Assembly (NCBI GenBank): GCA_944989445.1
Contig: CALYLW010000431.1
Coordinates: 124,001 to 188,000, forward strand
Origin: Ampullaceana balthica
Lineage: Eukaryota > Mollusca > Gastropoda > Lymnaeidae
DNA: 64,000 nucleotides
Direction: 5' to 3'
The translations under genes and the position numbers were made by a program. The notes under the pieces were generated by a model. That model was not told the origin of the DNA, searched no databases, and saw nothing but the letters and a program-made list of their open reading frames with translations. Positions 34,708-46,599 of the stretch are shown piece by piece. How positions within the stretch are numbered: position 1 is the first letter of the stretch; each line of letters opens with the position of its first letter.

Positions 34708-37700
34708 ATGGCTCATGAGACAGCACCTGTGATAAAAAGACTAGATGAAGTTGTTGTCAACAGAATTGCCGCAGGGGAAGTAATTCAAAGACCAGCCAAT
34801 GCTTTGAAGGAGATGTTAGAAAACTGGTATGTTGTAAAGTTAGGTTTTACAAGAGTTAGGACATAATTTGTGATGAAACAACAAGAGTTCGGCTTTTCTT
34901 CTTTCTTTTTTTGACAAGCCATTTTAAACAATGACCACCATATTGTTTAAGAGTTGTAACTGCACTGTTTAATTTTAGGTTATGTGTTAGTGCCTTTTTA
35001 CCTTTTGCCTTTTTACAAAAAACATTTTTTTTTAACACTCTACCTTTTTTAGCTTAGATGCTGGAGCCACCAACATTCAAATCACAGTGAAACAGGGGGG
35101 GCTTAAAATGTTGCAAATTCAAGACAATGGGTGTGGAATCAGAGTAGGTTTGAAGTTTTATTTCTCTTTAGTAAAATTTAGAGATAAAAATATTGAATAT
35201 TTTCAAATGTTTTGTGTCACATGCTCCTTTAGTAAGACAAGAATTACTATAATTTTTATATTATTCAAATGTATGGCATATTAAAAATATTCTACAGTGC
35301 ACAATATTTTAACCTATAGAAATATGTTTCAATTTTCTTCTTGTGTCAAGAAATTTAACTTCAAATTCAAATATTTTATGTCTCTCTTAAATAAAACAGA
35401 AAGAAGATATGGAAATTGTGTGTGAAAGGTTTACTACTAGCAAATTGCGTCAGTTTGAAGACCTTAATAGCATTAATACTTATGGATTCAGAGGCGAGGC
35501 ACTAGCTAGTATAAGTCATGTGGCTCATGTAACTATTACAACCAGGACGGCTACTTCCAAATGTGCCTTTAGGTAAGCATTTTTTATTCACAATTTTAAT
35601 AATAAATGTAAAGCATCTAATACTGTAGCTGTGTTGCCATTTTATGTGAAACCATTGTTATTTTTAAAGACCAATGTTTTAAACAAGAAATGAAAATGCT
35701 GTATTTAATTAAATAATACAAGAAATGTAATTTATTGAAAATGTGATAAGTTTTTATTTGTTAATTTCTATCACAGATAGTAATTTTTATATTGGCATTG
35801 GTACCTGGAAAAGGATTTTGTGATTTTAGCACATAAATACCATTTTAGAATATATTAATTCTATTCAGGGGTGTATACTCAGATGGTAAACTGAAAGAGC
35901 CTGTAAAACCATGTGCTGGGAATTTGGGAACACAAATAACTGTATGTAATTTGTTTTTATTTTTACTTTTTAATAGGGATAATATGTTGTAGATTTAACA
36001 ATATATTAACAATAAGTATTACTCCCAACAACAAGCTTATACAGATCCTTAAATGTTTGTTAGGTTCTTCTATATTGGGTAAATTATTATTTTTAGCCAT
36101 GAATATTTAGGAGCAAATAAATTATTGCGAAGGAGATTTTTTAAAGTTTATATTTTTATAAATAACTAAAGATTGAAAATATTGCACTTCTTTTAAAGGT
36201 AGAAGATTTATTTTACAACATATCTACTAGACGCAAAGCATTACGAAGTCCAGCAGAAGAACATGCTAAAGTAGTGGATGTTGTTAGCAAGTTAGTAAAC
36301 ATGAAAGAGAAATTTAAAAATATTGCCTCAACTTTATAATCATTTAATAGTAAAAAATTTAAGAGTTATTTGCACTATCTTTATTTGAAACTGAATGATA
36401 TAAATACTCAAGAAATAAATATATTTGCTATTTCTTTCTTAATTTATTATTTTTTTCAAATCATTTCATGCAAACTTCAAACTAGTTGCCATGTCATCTG
36501 AGTGAGCTCCTTCAAACCCATTTCTATACCTGTTAAAATAACATTTTTTCTTAATTTCAGATATGCCATTCACAACAGTCAAGTAGCATTTACATTAAAA
36601 AAGGTAGACCTACTTCCAAGATTTTGAGCCATTTATGCTAACGTTTTCTGTTTTAGATTATAAATATATAAATACTTTAAAAAATAAATAGTAGGCAATG
36701 TTCCCTGAATTTAGAGTGAATGTAATAAATTTTAGGTTTGTGTCATTCTAAGAGTTGTGGTAAATTTTTCCAAAGATAACAAGTAGTAGAAACTACTATG
36801 ACTGTGTTAAAGTAAATAACGTTGATACTACACATCATTGCTTTCTACTTTATGCCAGTCAATCAACCTAATTTGTTCAAAAAGATAATCTTTTTTATGT
36901 ACAATATCCACCTGTATATATTTGAATGAGATTGATTAATTGAAAAATATGAACTTTTCTTGTGGGGGTTGCAGATAGTCTGTAGTGGGTTAAAGGTCAT
37001 TAAAGAAAGCTAATTTTATCCTCACTGAATGATTTGTCACTTTTTATTTTGTTTTGGATCACTTCCAGTTTTGTAATCAGTTGAACATTTCAATACCTTA
37101 TTTTCTTAGCAAGGAGAAAGTATTGCTGATATCAGGACCCCTCCAGGATCAACATATGTTGATAACATACGTGCAATTTACGGTGTAGCTGTCAGTAGGT
37201 TAGTCAGGTCTAATCATAGTTACATATTTTAATTTATTATTGATTGTTACACCAATAGCTAATACTATTTCAATACTCATCAAAATTGCATTACATTTTT
37301 TTTAAGACCAAGCTTCTAAATCAGTGGTGGCGAAACTTTTTGGGAACGCGTGCCTGAAATTCAAACAAAACCCACTTATTTATAGCAAAGTGCCTACACT
37401 CCAATTAAACATGAAAACGAGGGTTTGAATTACCACAACAGTGCGCACTTGTCATAACAAAACAAGAAGAGAGTTTTCAACGATACAAAAAAATTTTATT
37501 ACAGGAAATAGATTGGTTTTGCGTAATTAATGGGATTTTTGCTGTTGTGTACATACTGATAATTCGTCAAACCATGGCTCATACTTTGTTAATTTGAGCG
37601 CAACACATACACTCAAACTATTTGTTAGTCTGTTTCTTGTGTCAGATTTGGTATAATTCAAAGCTGAAAAAAGCTGCTCACATTCACAAGATGATCCAGA

Positions 37701-40700
37701 CAAAGTAAGAATAGCACCCATAGTGTTTTCAATTATTTAAACTTATTTTGCAGAAAATTCCACACTTTAAGGATTTCATTTTCAGAACTATCAATTGTGC
37801 TTTTCTGTGTGATCTCTTTACACTCCATCTTCTCAAGTGATGCACGCAGATCAGAGAATTTTCTTTTCCACATGGAGCTTCTTGAAATTCCAATAGCTCC
37901 ATTTCCAGATTTTCAAGATCTAATTATTGTAAGCAAGAGAGATCAAGTTTTTCAAACTTAGATTTATCTGGAGAAGTCAGAAAACACAAGGTTGTTTCCA
38001 TCTGACTGAAGTGTAGAAATCTGCTACAATGCCCAAAAATTCCTTATAGATTTCTTCATAACTTGGATGATTGTGTGCAAATAGTGTAGAATTTTCTATG
38101 TGCATCTTTGGAATTGGAAAATATTTCAGCTGCCCACTGGCAAAATCTCTTTCAAAAGCATGTTGTTTTCTTTTAAAATGTTTTTATATCGCACATACTT
38201 TCTGACGTTTTCCCCAAGCCTTGCAGTTGCTTGTTCAGTACAATGAAGTGTTCTGTAAGCTCTGTAAAAACATAATGTTGTTGAGCCAGACCATATCAGT
38301 GAGCTGTGGATAATCCTGCCCATTTTCATTCAAAAATAGCCTAATTTCATACAAGCAGCTTACAAATCTCTCTAAAACCAGTTCTCTTCTCAACCAATGG
38401 ACATTATTGTACATTAGCTAAGTGTTATACTTTGCTTGAATCTCATCAAGAAGTGTTAAAAAACTGTCGACAATTCAAGCCATGATGTAATTGAAATGTT
38501 CTAGAACAACTATAACACTTATTTAAATTACAAAGAATCCTTTACTGTTGTTATTTATTAAGGAAGTAATATTTTAGTTGCGTGCCAGCTGATGAGGCTC
38601 TGTACGCCGACTGTGGCACGCCTGCCATAGGTTTGCCATCACTGTCCTAAATTAACGAAAGTGTGATTCTGAAATTCCTTATTTTTTCAGTTACTACAAT
38701 GTATTTACAAATTGTTCTTGGGTTGTATGTCAGGCATCAAATCTTTGTTGAACATTTTTTACCTGACTGGTTATGATGTGGTTATGATGCCTATTAAAAT
38801 GCCCATAATCTACAGATTAAAATTTGAATATTAAAAAGTTCTTAATGAAAGCATTTTAAAAAAGACCTTACATTAAAGACAATTTAAACACACACAAAAA
38901 ATGAAAATAATTTTTAAAATTCTTTAAATAGAAATCCATCATCATGAATGTGTTTTGCAAAGAAAGTCTGTGTGGAAAACATTTTGAAAAGTCAATTATA
39001 TAAAGTATATTTAGCTTTCATTTGCATTAAATACAAATTCTTTGGTTCATTTGGTGCTTATCTACACTTATGTTTGGTCTTTCATGGCATTATGCTTTTT
39101 AAGAAGTTTTAAATTATTTCCTACTTTTTAGTGGGTTTAACTGATGTTTGAAATTAGTATTTTTTAAAAAGTTTTACAAATATCTTAAATAAAACCTTTT
39201 ACCAATTCGACATTCATTATCTAAATTTATACCATTCAGTAATTTATACTCTAACTCTTTTTTGTAGAGAGCTACTAGAAGTGAAACACGAAGACTCCAA
39301 ATTGGGTTTCACTATGCACGCCTTTGTTACTAATGCAAATTATTCAATAAAGAAATCATCATGTTTGCTGTTTATCAATCGTAAGTCAATAATATTTTAC
39401 TACAAATATTGCCCTATAATGTAGTATTATGAATAACTACTACCAAAAAATATTTTTTTGGTTCTTTAAAAAAAAATCAATTTATATAATTTAAATGGTT
39501 CTAAGACTCCTTTTTATTTTAAATATTTGTTTATTCTAAATTAAAAATATAGTCTCTAACTTAAATTATGAGGTGTAAATAAAACATATTTTTATTAATA
39601 CTTATTTGCATTTTGATTTTAAAAATTATCAAAATAACCATGTCAGTTTTTATTTTAATGCAAAAATAATTTTTTTAGATAGACTTGTAGACTCAGCTGC
39701 CATTCGGAAAGCTTTAGACACTGTGTATCAGGCATATTTACCAAAAGGATCACACCCTTTTATTTATCTAAGGTAACATGTGGAAGAAATACACACATAT
39801 TTAATAATTAAGCAACGTACAAATATGGTCAGTATGTCATATCAAGCATGATCTGTATTTTTTTTTCTTCTTTCAAAATGCCCTTTGCTCAATATTATTT
39901 ATCAAAACTCAAAAATATTTGTGCATCTAAATTCCACTGTCACACAACACTATTTTAAAAGTCTTGAATGATTCTTTTCAGTTTAGAAATTTCTCCTCAA
40001 AATGTAGATGTAAATATCCATCCTACAAAACATGAGGTTCATTTTCTACATGAAGATGCAATAATTGCCTCTATTCAAACAGCAGTGGAAGCAAAACTCT
40101 TAGGTTCTAATTCATCCAGAAAATTTTTTACACAGGTAAGTTTAACTCATAAGTGAAGATCATGAACTTAGTTGCATTATATGGATTGAGGATAAAGAGT
40201 GATTCTGGAAATGGAGATTGTATGGCATTATCCACTGATAGGAAGTAAGCAGCATGCTTATGTTTGTACTTTACCTTATACACCTTTTAGTGAGACTTGA
40301 TTGGCTGTGTGACAATATTCATTAAGGATATTTGGTTGCCCCTCTCAGAGAAAAGTAGCTCTTATTTATTATAGAGTGATATTTGGTCTGGTCATTGTAA
40401 TGGGAGCTGTTATTAAATCCTTTATATTAACTCGTGGTGTCTGCGGCCGACCGACCTTGCTTGCTTGCTTGCTTGCTTGTCGCCAAAACTTTTGATCGAT
40501 TTTTAACCCACTTGCTCGCAAGATAGCGAGCTGAAATTTTGCAGGCAGTTTCGTACCGATGATAAAAACAATGTATCAAAATTTCAGATCGATCGCATGT
40601 ACCGTAATTAAATTATTGATTTTTTAGATTATTTTATTTATTCCTATGTATCATGCTATTTTTTGAGATAGAGCGTCGCGGTGCGTATTATATTGAACAA

Positions 40701-43700
40701 CCTTTCTGTCGCGCAATAAGGTGCGTATTTTATTGACAGCTCTTTTTATAAACATATTCCTGATCGGTGCGCATTATATTAAACATGTTTTACGACACAA
40801 CTGCAATTTTGTATTTCTGGATGGTCTGGCGCTGCGTATTATAATGAACATTCTTTTAAATTCTTCTCGTACATAAAGGATTTATAGTCAAAAACTTGGT
40901 TTTTTACGGGTTTTTCTTATTTTACAATTTTTTTATTTATTATTACATGATACATTTTTATGGGGAAAAAAATTAAAATTAAACAATGAATAATTTTCTT
41001 TTCAAGACAATGTTACCAGGACCAGCTCCTGATGAACAAAAATGTGAGAAAGAAAATGCTCAAGGTATGAAGCCAACCCATTCATCTCATGCTCAAAATC
41101 AACTGATGCATCTTATATTATCTGATCATTGACATTAAGATTACTATTAAATTTGTCATTTATCATCTCTAAACTAAAAATACCTCCTTGTCTTTAAAAT
41201 TATTGTAATATGGAAGAATTATCTTTTTGACAGATACAAAAGCTACTAGAGCACAAGAAATGGTTAGGACTGATAGCAAAGAACAAAAACTTGATGCTTT
41301 TCTGGGAAAGCCTGTGTCAAATAACTCCATGAAAGCTGCATTAAATAAGTATGATTCATTAACACTGTTTGTGTTACTCATGTTACCAGATTAGTTTTGT
41401 TATACAGTCGAACCCACTTAACTCGAGCTCGGTTAACTCACACCCTATTAAGTCGACGTTTTTTATTGGAACAGCCAAATTCTCTCTTTGTCTTAGAATT
41501 TTTCGTCGTTAATTAGATTTTTTAAAGTCGCCGAAACCTCATAACACGAGCACAAAAAAGGGTCAAATTTGCCACTTAACGCTGGTTATCTTGATCCCCA
41601 TGACCAATCGCCAGCTTTTGAAAATGTTAGCTAGGATTTTTTTATAACCAAGGGAAGGGACCAATTTTCTGCCTCACCAGGGTCTGCTGGTGACGTCACA
41701 GCCCACTTGCATTTAGCTCTCAGCGCTGTGTTGCTTCTGGTACTATGGCAATCACCAGCTTTTGAAATTCTTAGTTATTTTATAACCAACAAGGCCACGC
41801 GTCAAATTTCAGCCTTGCATGGTGTGCTGGTGACGTCACAGCCCGCTTGCGTTCAGGCCTGTGTTGCTTCTGGTACTATGCCAATCACCAGCTTTTGTTC
41901 TTCTTAGTTATTTTATAACCAACAAGGCCACGCAAAAAGTTTCAGCCTTGCGAGGTGTGCTGGTGACGTCACAGCCCGCTTGAGTTCAGATACTTTTCAG
42001 AGCTGTGTCAGAGTGAAATGTCTCGCAAATTTTGTGTTTGCAATGTTGGAGAATATAATAAAAGTTTGTATCGATAATCGACGTTGGTTTTTATTTTAAA
42101 TTTGTAAATTTCTGCTGTTAGTTGGTGCACATATACCTTTTGTTGTTAGCAAATTTTGCCGCCATATTGGTTTTCGTTTTAAATTGATCATCTGTTATCT
42201 CGATGCCATTTTTCATACCCCAACGCCGTCGACTTAACCAGTTTCGACTGTAGTATCATAGCACATTAAATATAATCATTAAAAAAATGTTAAGGCTACA
42301 ATGAATACAAATATAAACTATGAAATCTGATTCATGAAACATGGTTTTCAAGATTTATAACTGTACAAAGAAGTTATTAAAATCTTTATTACTTCAATAA
42401 CTTTTTCAAGGTTTGAATACCTGAATCTCAATTTTAAATGTTCAAAATTTTATTCTCAATTATCAAAATTAAATGAGTAATTTATTTACAGGCATGATGA
42501 CGAGCCTACCTCAAAATCATCATCAATAAAAGACAATGATCAATGCATCCAGCCCAAAGTGAAAAGAAGAGAAATACATTTGAATAGTGTTTTGCAGTTA
42601 CGCCAAGATGTTAAAGATAATGCCAGTGACAGTAAGTTTTTAAACCTACCTTAAAAACATTTATCTGTAAAATTTGTTGAAAAAAAAATTAAATAATTTT
42701 GTTGTTAATAAATCATTTAAAATTGCATTAGCTTAATTTTGTTTTGTTGTTTTGTAAGGTATGCGTGAAATCCTTCAGAATCATTCTTTTGTCGGTTGTG
42801 TTAGTGAAAGCCATGCCTTGATACAGCACAGCACCAGGCTTTTTTTGGCCAACACAACAACATTAAGGTAACATTTTAAGGATATTATTATTTGAATATT
42901 TATAAGAATATTTTAACACTAAGATATTATTGTTTAATAAAAGTTAATAAAGTTTAATCGTATTCAAAGAAATGAATAAATCAAAATTCTTTATTTCAGC
43001 AAATATCTCTTCTATCAGATAATGCTTAATGATTTTGGTAACTTTGGAGTTCTTCGCTTGTCGGTAATTTGTGTAGTCATTAGTTAAAAATATTTTAATT
43101 AAAGCCTGTGTTAACAATATCATTTTTTATAGTATCTATGCAACTAATTCACCACCAGTTGTGAAATCATTTAATTATTCACCTTCATTTTAGATATTTT
43201 AAAAATTAATACAGTTCTTAATGGTTCATACATAAGTTTAGAAAATTAAGACCTACTTTGTTGATGAAGATATTGTCTCCAACATTATTAGGGCTCCACT
43301 AGTTGTTTTCACATGATGAAAGGGAACTGATTGAAGAATGTGCTAATAAAAATGTTTAAAACTATTTATTTTATAGCGCTATATTTTTGTGTAAAAAGTT
43401 TTTAAAATGTACTTTGTCATAAGTTTTTTTAAATAATGCCTTTAGTGTCATACAGATTATTTTTCATCATAGATCCGGTTCAATATTAGAGTAATAACTC
43501 TAGTGTCTAATCATATAATCATTGAGTATATGGGTTTCTTTCTGGTCAATTTCATTTTTCAAATTTAAGTTGTGCATGCCTACTAAAACAGAAATAGCAT
43601 CAAGTCAATTTAAAATAGACTTTATCAGTAAGATTCTTTGAAACGTTCAGCATCTAATAAACGTAACTTTTTACAATCATAAGTTTTCTTGTCATAATTA

Positions 43701-45781
43701 TACATTAATTGTATCAAAGTATGTGACCCCCCCAATAAAATTTGGTTACTAAGACTAAGAGACATTGAGTTTTGAAATACTGAAATCTAACTTTTTAATA
43801 TATTTTTTTTACACACTTGTCTCATAAATATTTAAATATTCATTAAAAATTAAAAAGGTCAATAACCTAAAATTTAATTAGTTATTTTAATTACCGTATA
43901 TACTTGAGTATAAGTCAAGATTTTCTTCCCTCAAAATTTAAAGGCCAAAATCAGGGGGTCGACTTATACTCTGATAACTCATTTTTTATGACCAAATATG
44001 TATTTTTGGTCATTTAAAATTTCACTTTTCAAGTCTCAAATTGGGGGGTCGTCTTATACTCGAAATCGACTTATACTCGAGTATATATAGTAATACAACT
44101 GAACAAGCAAAATTATTTTAAATTGTCAAGGAATTATTTAAACTAAACGATTCAAATTTATGGTTTAAATATTCATCAAATAGCATAAGCCGTCTAAAAT
44201 TTATATCAGGAACCAGCGCCTATTCATGCATTAATCCTTCTGGCATTGGACAGTCCAACATCAGGATGGACTCCCTCACATGGTCCTAAAGAGGAAAATG
44301 CAGACTATGTAGTCACCTTCCTTACATCCAAAGCAGCAATGCTACAGGATTATTTTAGTCTTGAAATTGAGGTATGATACTTTTTAAAAAAACAAGATAC
44401 AATTTATTGATTTATTTTAACTAGTTGTTGGTTGATTTATAGTAAAAACTGTCACCCTGTTATAGCAAAAAGGAAATAAACAAACAATGCAATGAGCTCT
44501 TTAGTGTGAAATTTAAATTTGAACACAATAACTATTTCACTTAATAAAATGGCAGTAGTTATCTAGTACCTCTAATTATCTCATTATCATCCGAATAACT
44601 ATAAGTTGAAAAACAATTGATACAGATATATTAGAGTACATTGATAAATTATTTGCATTCTTAGTCTATATTTTTAAATGCCTTTTTTCAAAGGATGGAA
44701 ATTTGCTGACTCTGCCCATGTTGTTAGAGAACTACATTCCACCATTAGATGAATTGCCATTTTACATCCTTCGTCTGGCAACCGAGGTTTGTATTCCCCA
44801 TTAGGAAACTAGTCTAATACATGTATATCTATTTGACTATTAAAATTAAAAAAACACATTTAAATCATTACTGATATTTCAGACGGTTAACCTCTTCCAA
44901 TGAAAAAATAATTATGTAAATGTTTTCATTGCAGTTGTAGATTATTATTTCAACCATTAGTGTTTGTATATAAATTTATTTTACAATGAGTTTTTATTTA
45001 AATAGGTGAACTGGGATTCAGAGAAAGAATGTTTTCAAACATTTTGTGAAGAAACTGCTCAGTTTTATGCTATGAAGAAAAGCTATCTAGAATCACCAGA
45101 TGATGAGACAAATGAAACAGTAAGATTCCAAATTCCAATTGTACTTACGAAAAACTTCACCCTAAAAAAACACATCATAAACTTTTAGAAATATCAAAAA
45201 CATATGTTTCAGTGTCACCTCAGTTAAAGTTTGGAAATAAAATTTGTTGAGAGTAACAATACTCAGGAGGCTAACAATAAGTTTCATTGCTTGCTAATCG
45301 AGGATATAATTAGCAATTTAGATGCAGTACATTAAACATTTTAAAACCAATTTAAGCTAAAACCCACCTTAACACCAAGTAAATAATAATATATATTTAA
45401 AATGAACAAGTGTAATCTGTTCATGATGTATTTTTTAATATAGATATTTAAAAAAAAATAATTTTTAAATGTGTGTCATTCAACAACTACAAGAGCAAAA
45501 ACTGATAGTCTGTCCTATCTTTGATTAGAATGAAGAAGTGAAGTAACTCAAATAACTCAAAGTAACTCAACTTCTGTATGTTATCTAATTATAATATGCA
45601 CTCCTTTCAGGAAACTGAAGCTGAAAAATCAAGTAAACATAACTGGACGTGGTCAGTGGAGCATGTGATTTATCCTGCAATTAAACAAATGCTTTTACCC
45701 CCTTCATGTACAGAAAATGATAGGTCCATGATACAGCTGGCTAACTTACCAGACTTGTATAAAGTATTTGAACGTTGTTAA
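34708..45781 (+). CDS. MLH1: DNA mismatch repair protein MLH1, 19 exons
   Basis: MLH1 pairs with PMS-family partners as MutL, a nuclear GHKL ATPase that links mismatch recognition to strand excision. Exons: 34708-34826, 35053-35143, 35400-35572, 35869-35941, 36199-36290, 36561-36603, 37110-37198, 39268-39380, 39679-39772, 39982-40135, 41007-41064, 41234-41348, 42492-42631, 42759-42867, 43000-43063, 44210-44371, 44694-44786, 45006-45119, 45611-45781. All are GT-AG; total 2067 nt, 688 aa. ATPase motifs: 'LKEMLENCLDA' with E35 and N39, 'DNGCGI' (64-69), 'GFRGEAL' (99-105). 'QKLDAFL' marks the conserved linker motif. The protein ends in 'FERC', the invariant MLH1 C-terminus. The variable linker is shorter than in human MLH1 (756 aa). 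The start ATG gives the expected N-terminus. Large introns hold transposable elements. Confidence 0.98.
37322..38644 (-). mobile_element. Degenerate hAT element in MLH1 intron 7
   Basis: The ends CAGTGGTGGCGAAACTTTTT and, reverse complemented, CAGTGATGGCAAACCTATGG are hAT-type inverted repeats. Flanks TTCTAAAT (37314-37321) and TCCTAAAT (38645-38652) agree at 7 of 8 bases. The minus-strand reading at 37721-37527 contains '[20 protein letters not shown]', the hAT C-terminal dimerisation region. The rest of the transposase is broken by stops. It is older than the element at 27432. Confidence 0.85.
40414..40885. repeat. Core-module repeat, copy 2 (MLH1 intron 10)
   Basis: It starts TAAATCCTTTATATTAACTC and ends ACATAAAGGATTTATAGTC, inverted ends like copy 1. 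The core lies on the minus strand near 40500-40620 and includes CAATGTATCAAAATTTCAGA and TCGATCGCATGTACCGTAAT. A GCTTGCTTGC run is present at 40458-40480. Confidence 0.7.
41405..42250. mobile_element. Pogo/Tigger-like element, copy 3, with tandem units
   Basis: The ends CAGTCGAACCCACTTAACTC and CCAGTTTCGACTG are inverted repeats flanked by TA (41403-41404, 42251-42252). The outer parts match copy 1. The centre is replaced by a tandem array at about 41600-41990. It lies in MLH1 intron 12. Confidence 0.8.
41600..41990. repeat. Tandem array of about 133-140 bp with TGACGTCA in each unit
   Basis: Nearly three units share GCTGGTGACGTCACAGCCC, ATCACCAGCTTTTG and TTATAACCAACAAGGCCACG. The TGACGTCA palindromes start at 41691, 41831 and 41964. 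The last two units are much alike; the first is more diverged. Confidence 0.85.
43893..44091. repeat. MITE with ACCGTATATACT-type ends in MLH1 intron 15
   Basis: ACCGTATATACTTGAGTATA and the right end CTTATACTCGAGTATATATA are inverted repeats. Internal 'GGGGGTCGACTTATACTC' and 'GGGGGGTCGTCTTATACTCG' are also family features. It belongs to a widespread animal MITE type; I recall similar ISL2EU-associated repeats but cannot verify the assignment. Confidence 0.75.
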
Positions 45782-45843
45782 CAAAATATGGTTGAATGTA
45801 TTTATATGAGATTGAAGTTATTGATGTTTATTTTTCTGTTCTC

Positions 45844-45849
45844 AATAAA
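45844..45849 (+). terminator. Candidate MLH1 poly(A) signal
   Basis: AATAAA lies 63 bp after the MLH1 stop codon, a plausible 3' end position for a short 3' UTR. Confidence 0.5.
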
Positions 45850-45894
45850 AAAAATGCATGCAAAAGATATAATTGTCAAGTTAGTTATAAATTT

Positions 45895-46125
45895 TAGGAC
45901 TAAACCGGAGCCAAATTTTGGAAATCCGGCCGGAGCCGAATTTGGCCAGATTTATGAAGGTGCCGGATTGGTAAAAATGGCAGGATTCCGGATTTGCTGG
46001 AGCTCTTATATAAAATATATATATATGAGCTCTACTGGCCAGCCAGATTTATGACATGAAATCCTGCCAGAGCTGGATTTGTATGGCCGGATTTTCCGGA
46101 GCCGAAATCCAATACACCCCTAATT
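45895..46125. repeat. CCGGA/GGAGCC-rich imperfect foldback repeat
   Basis: Repeats of CCGGAGCC and TCCGG flank a centre in which GAGCTC occurs on both sides of an AT-repeat (about 45999-46031). The two halves are imperfectly complementary. It lies between the 3' ends of MLH1 and HAGH and is probably a small inverted-repeat element. Confidence 0.5.
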
Positions 46126-46479
46126 AATATAAGACATTATTTGAATAGTGGACAAATCTAAACTCTGAATAAACTTTTATATTATAATTTATTATTCAAA
46201 TTATCACAATTTCTTAATTACACTTATACATAACTAAAATGTAGTATTTCACAGTGGCGTCTTATGAATAGTTTAGATATTTATATCCATTGTGCCAATA
46301 TTTCACAATAGCACTTATGGATAGTTATGTAGATATTTTATATCCATTATTGTGCCAGTATAATTCTATAAATAATTTTCTTTAATCAGCTACTGAGTTA
46401 ACTTTGGACAACACTGACATTGATATGGTTATTTATAAGACAAACTAAATTAATATTGAAATAGAAGAATAGTATGTAT

Positions 46480-46485
46480 TTTATT
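46480..46485 (-). terminator. Candidate HAGH poly(A) signal
   Basis: The minus strand reads AATAAA, 115 bp beyond the HAGH stop codon. It is low in information in AT-rich DNA. Confidence 0.35.
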
Positions 46486-46599
46486 TCTATAATAGAAAAA
46501 TCATTATCCAGTTATAAAAATTACGAGTCATATAAAATTGTACAACTCAAAAATTATTTATAATTCAGTTGAAAAAAATAATTCAGCTTGGAAAACATT

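Noticed and set aside
34856..35038. Minus-strand ORF in MLH1 intron 1
   Set aside because: Lysine-rich translation of AT-rich intron DNA with no domain or splice support.
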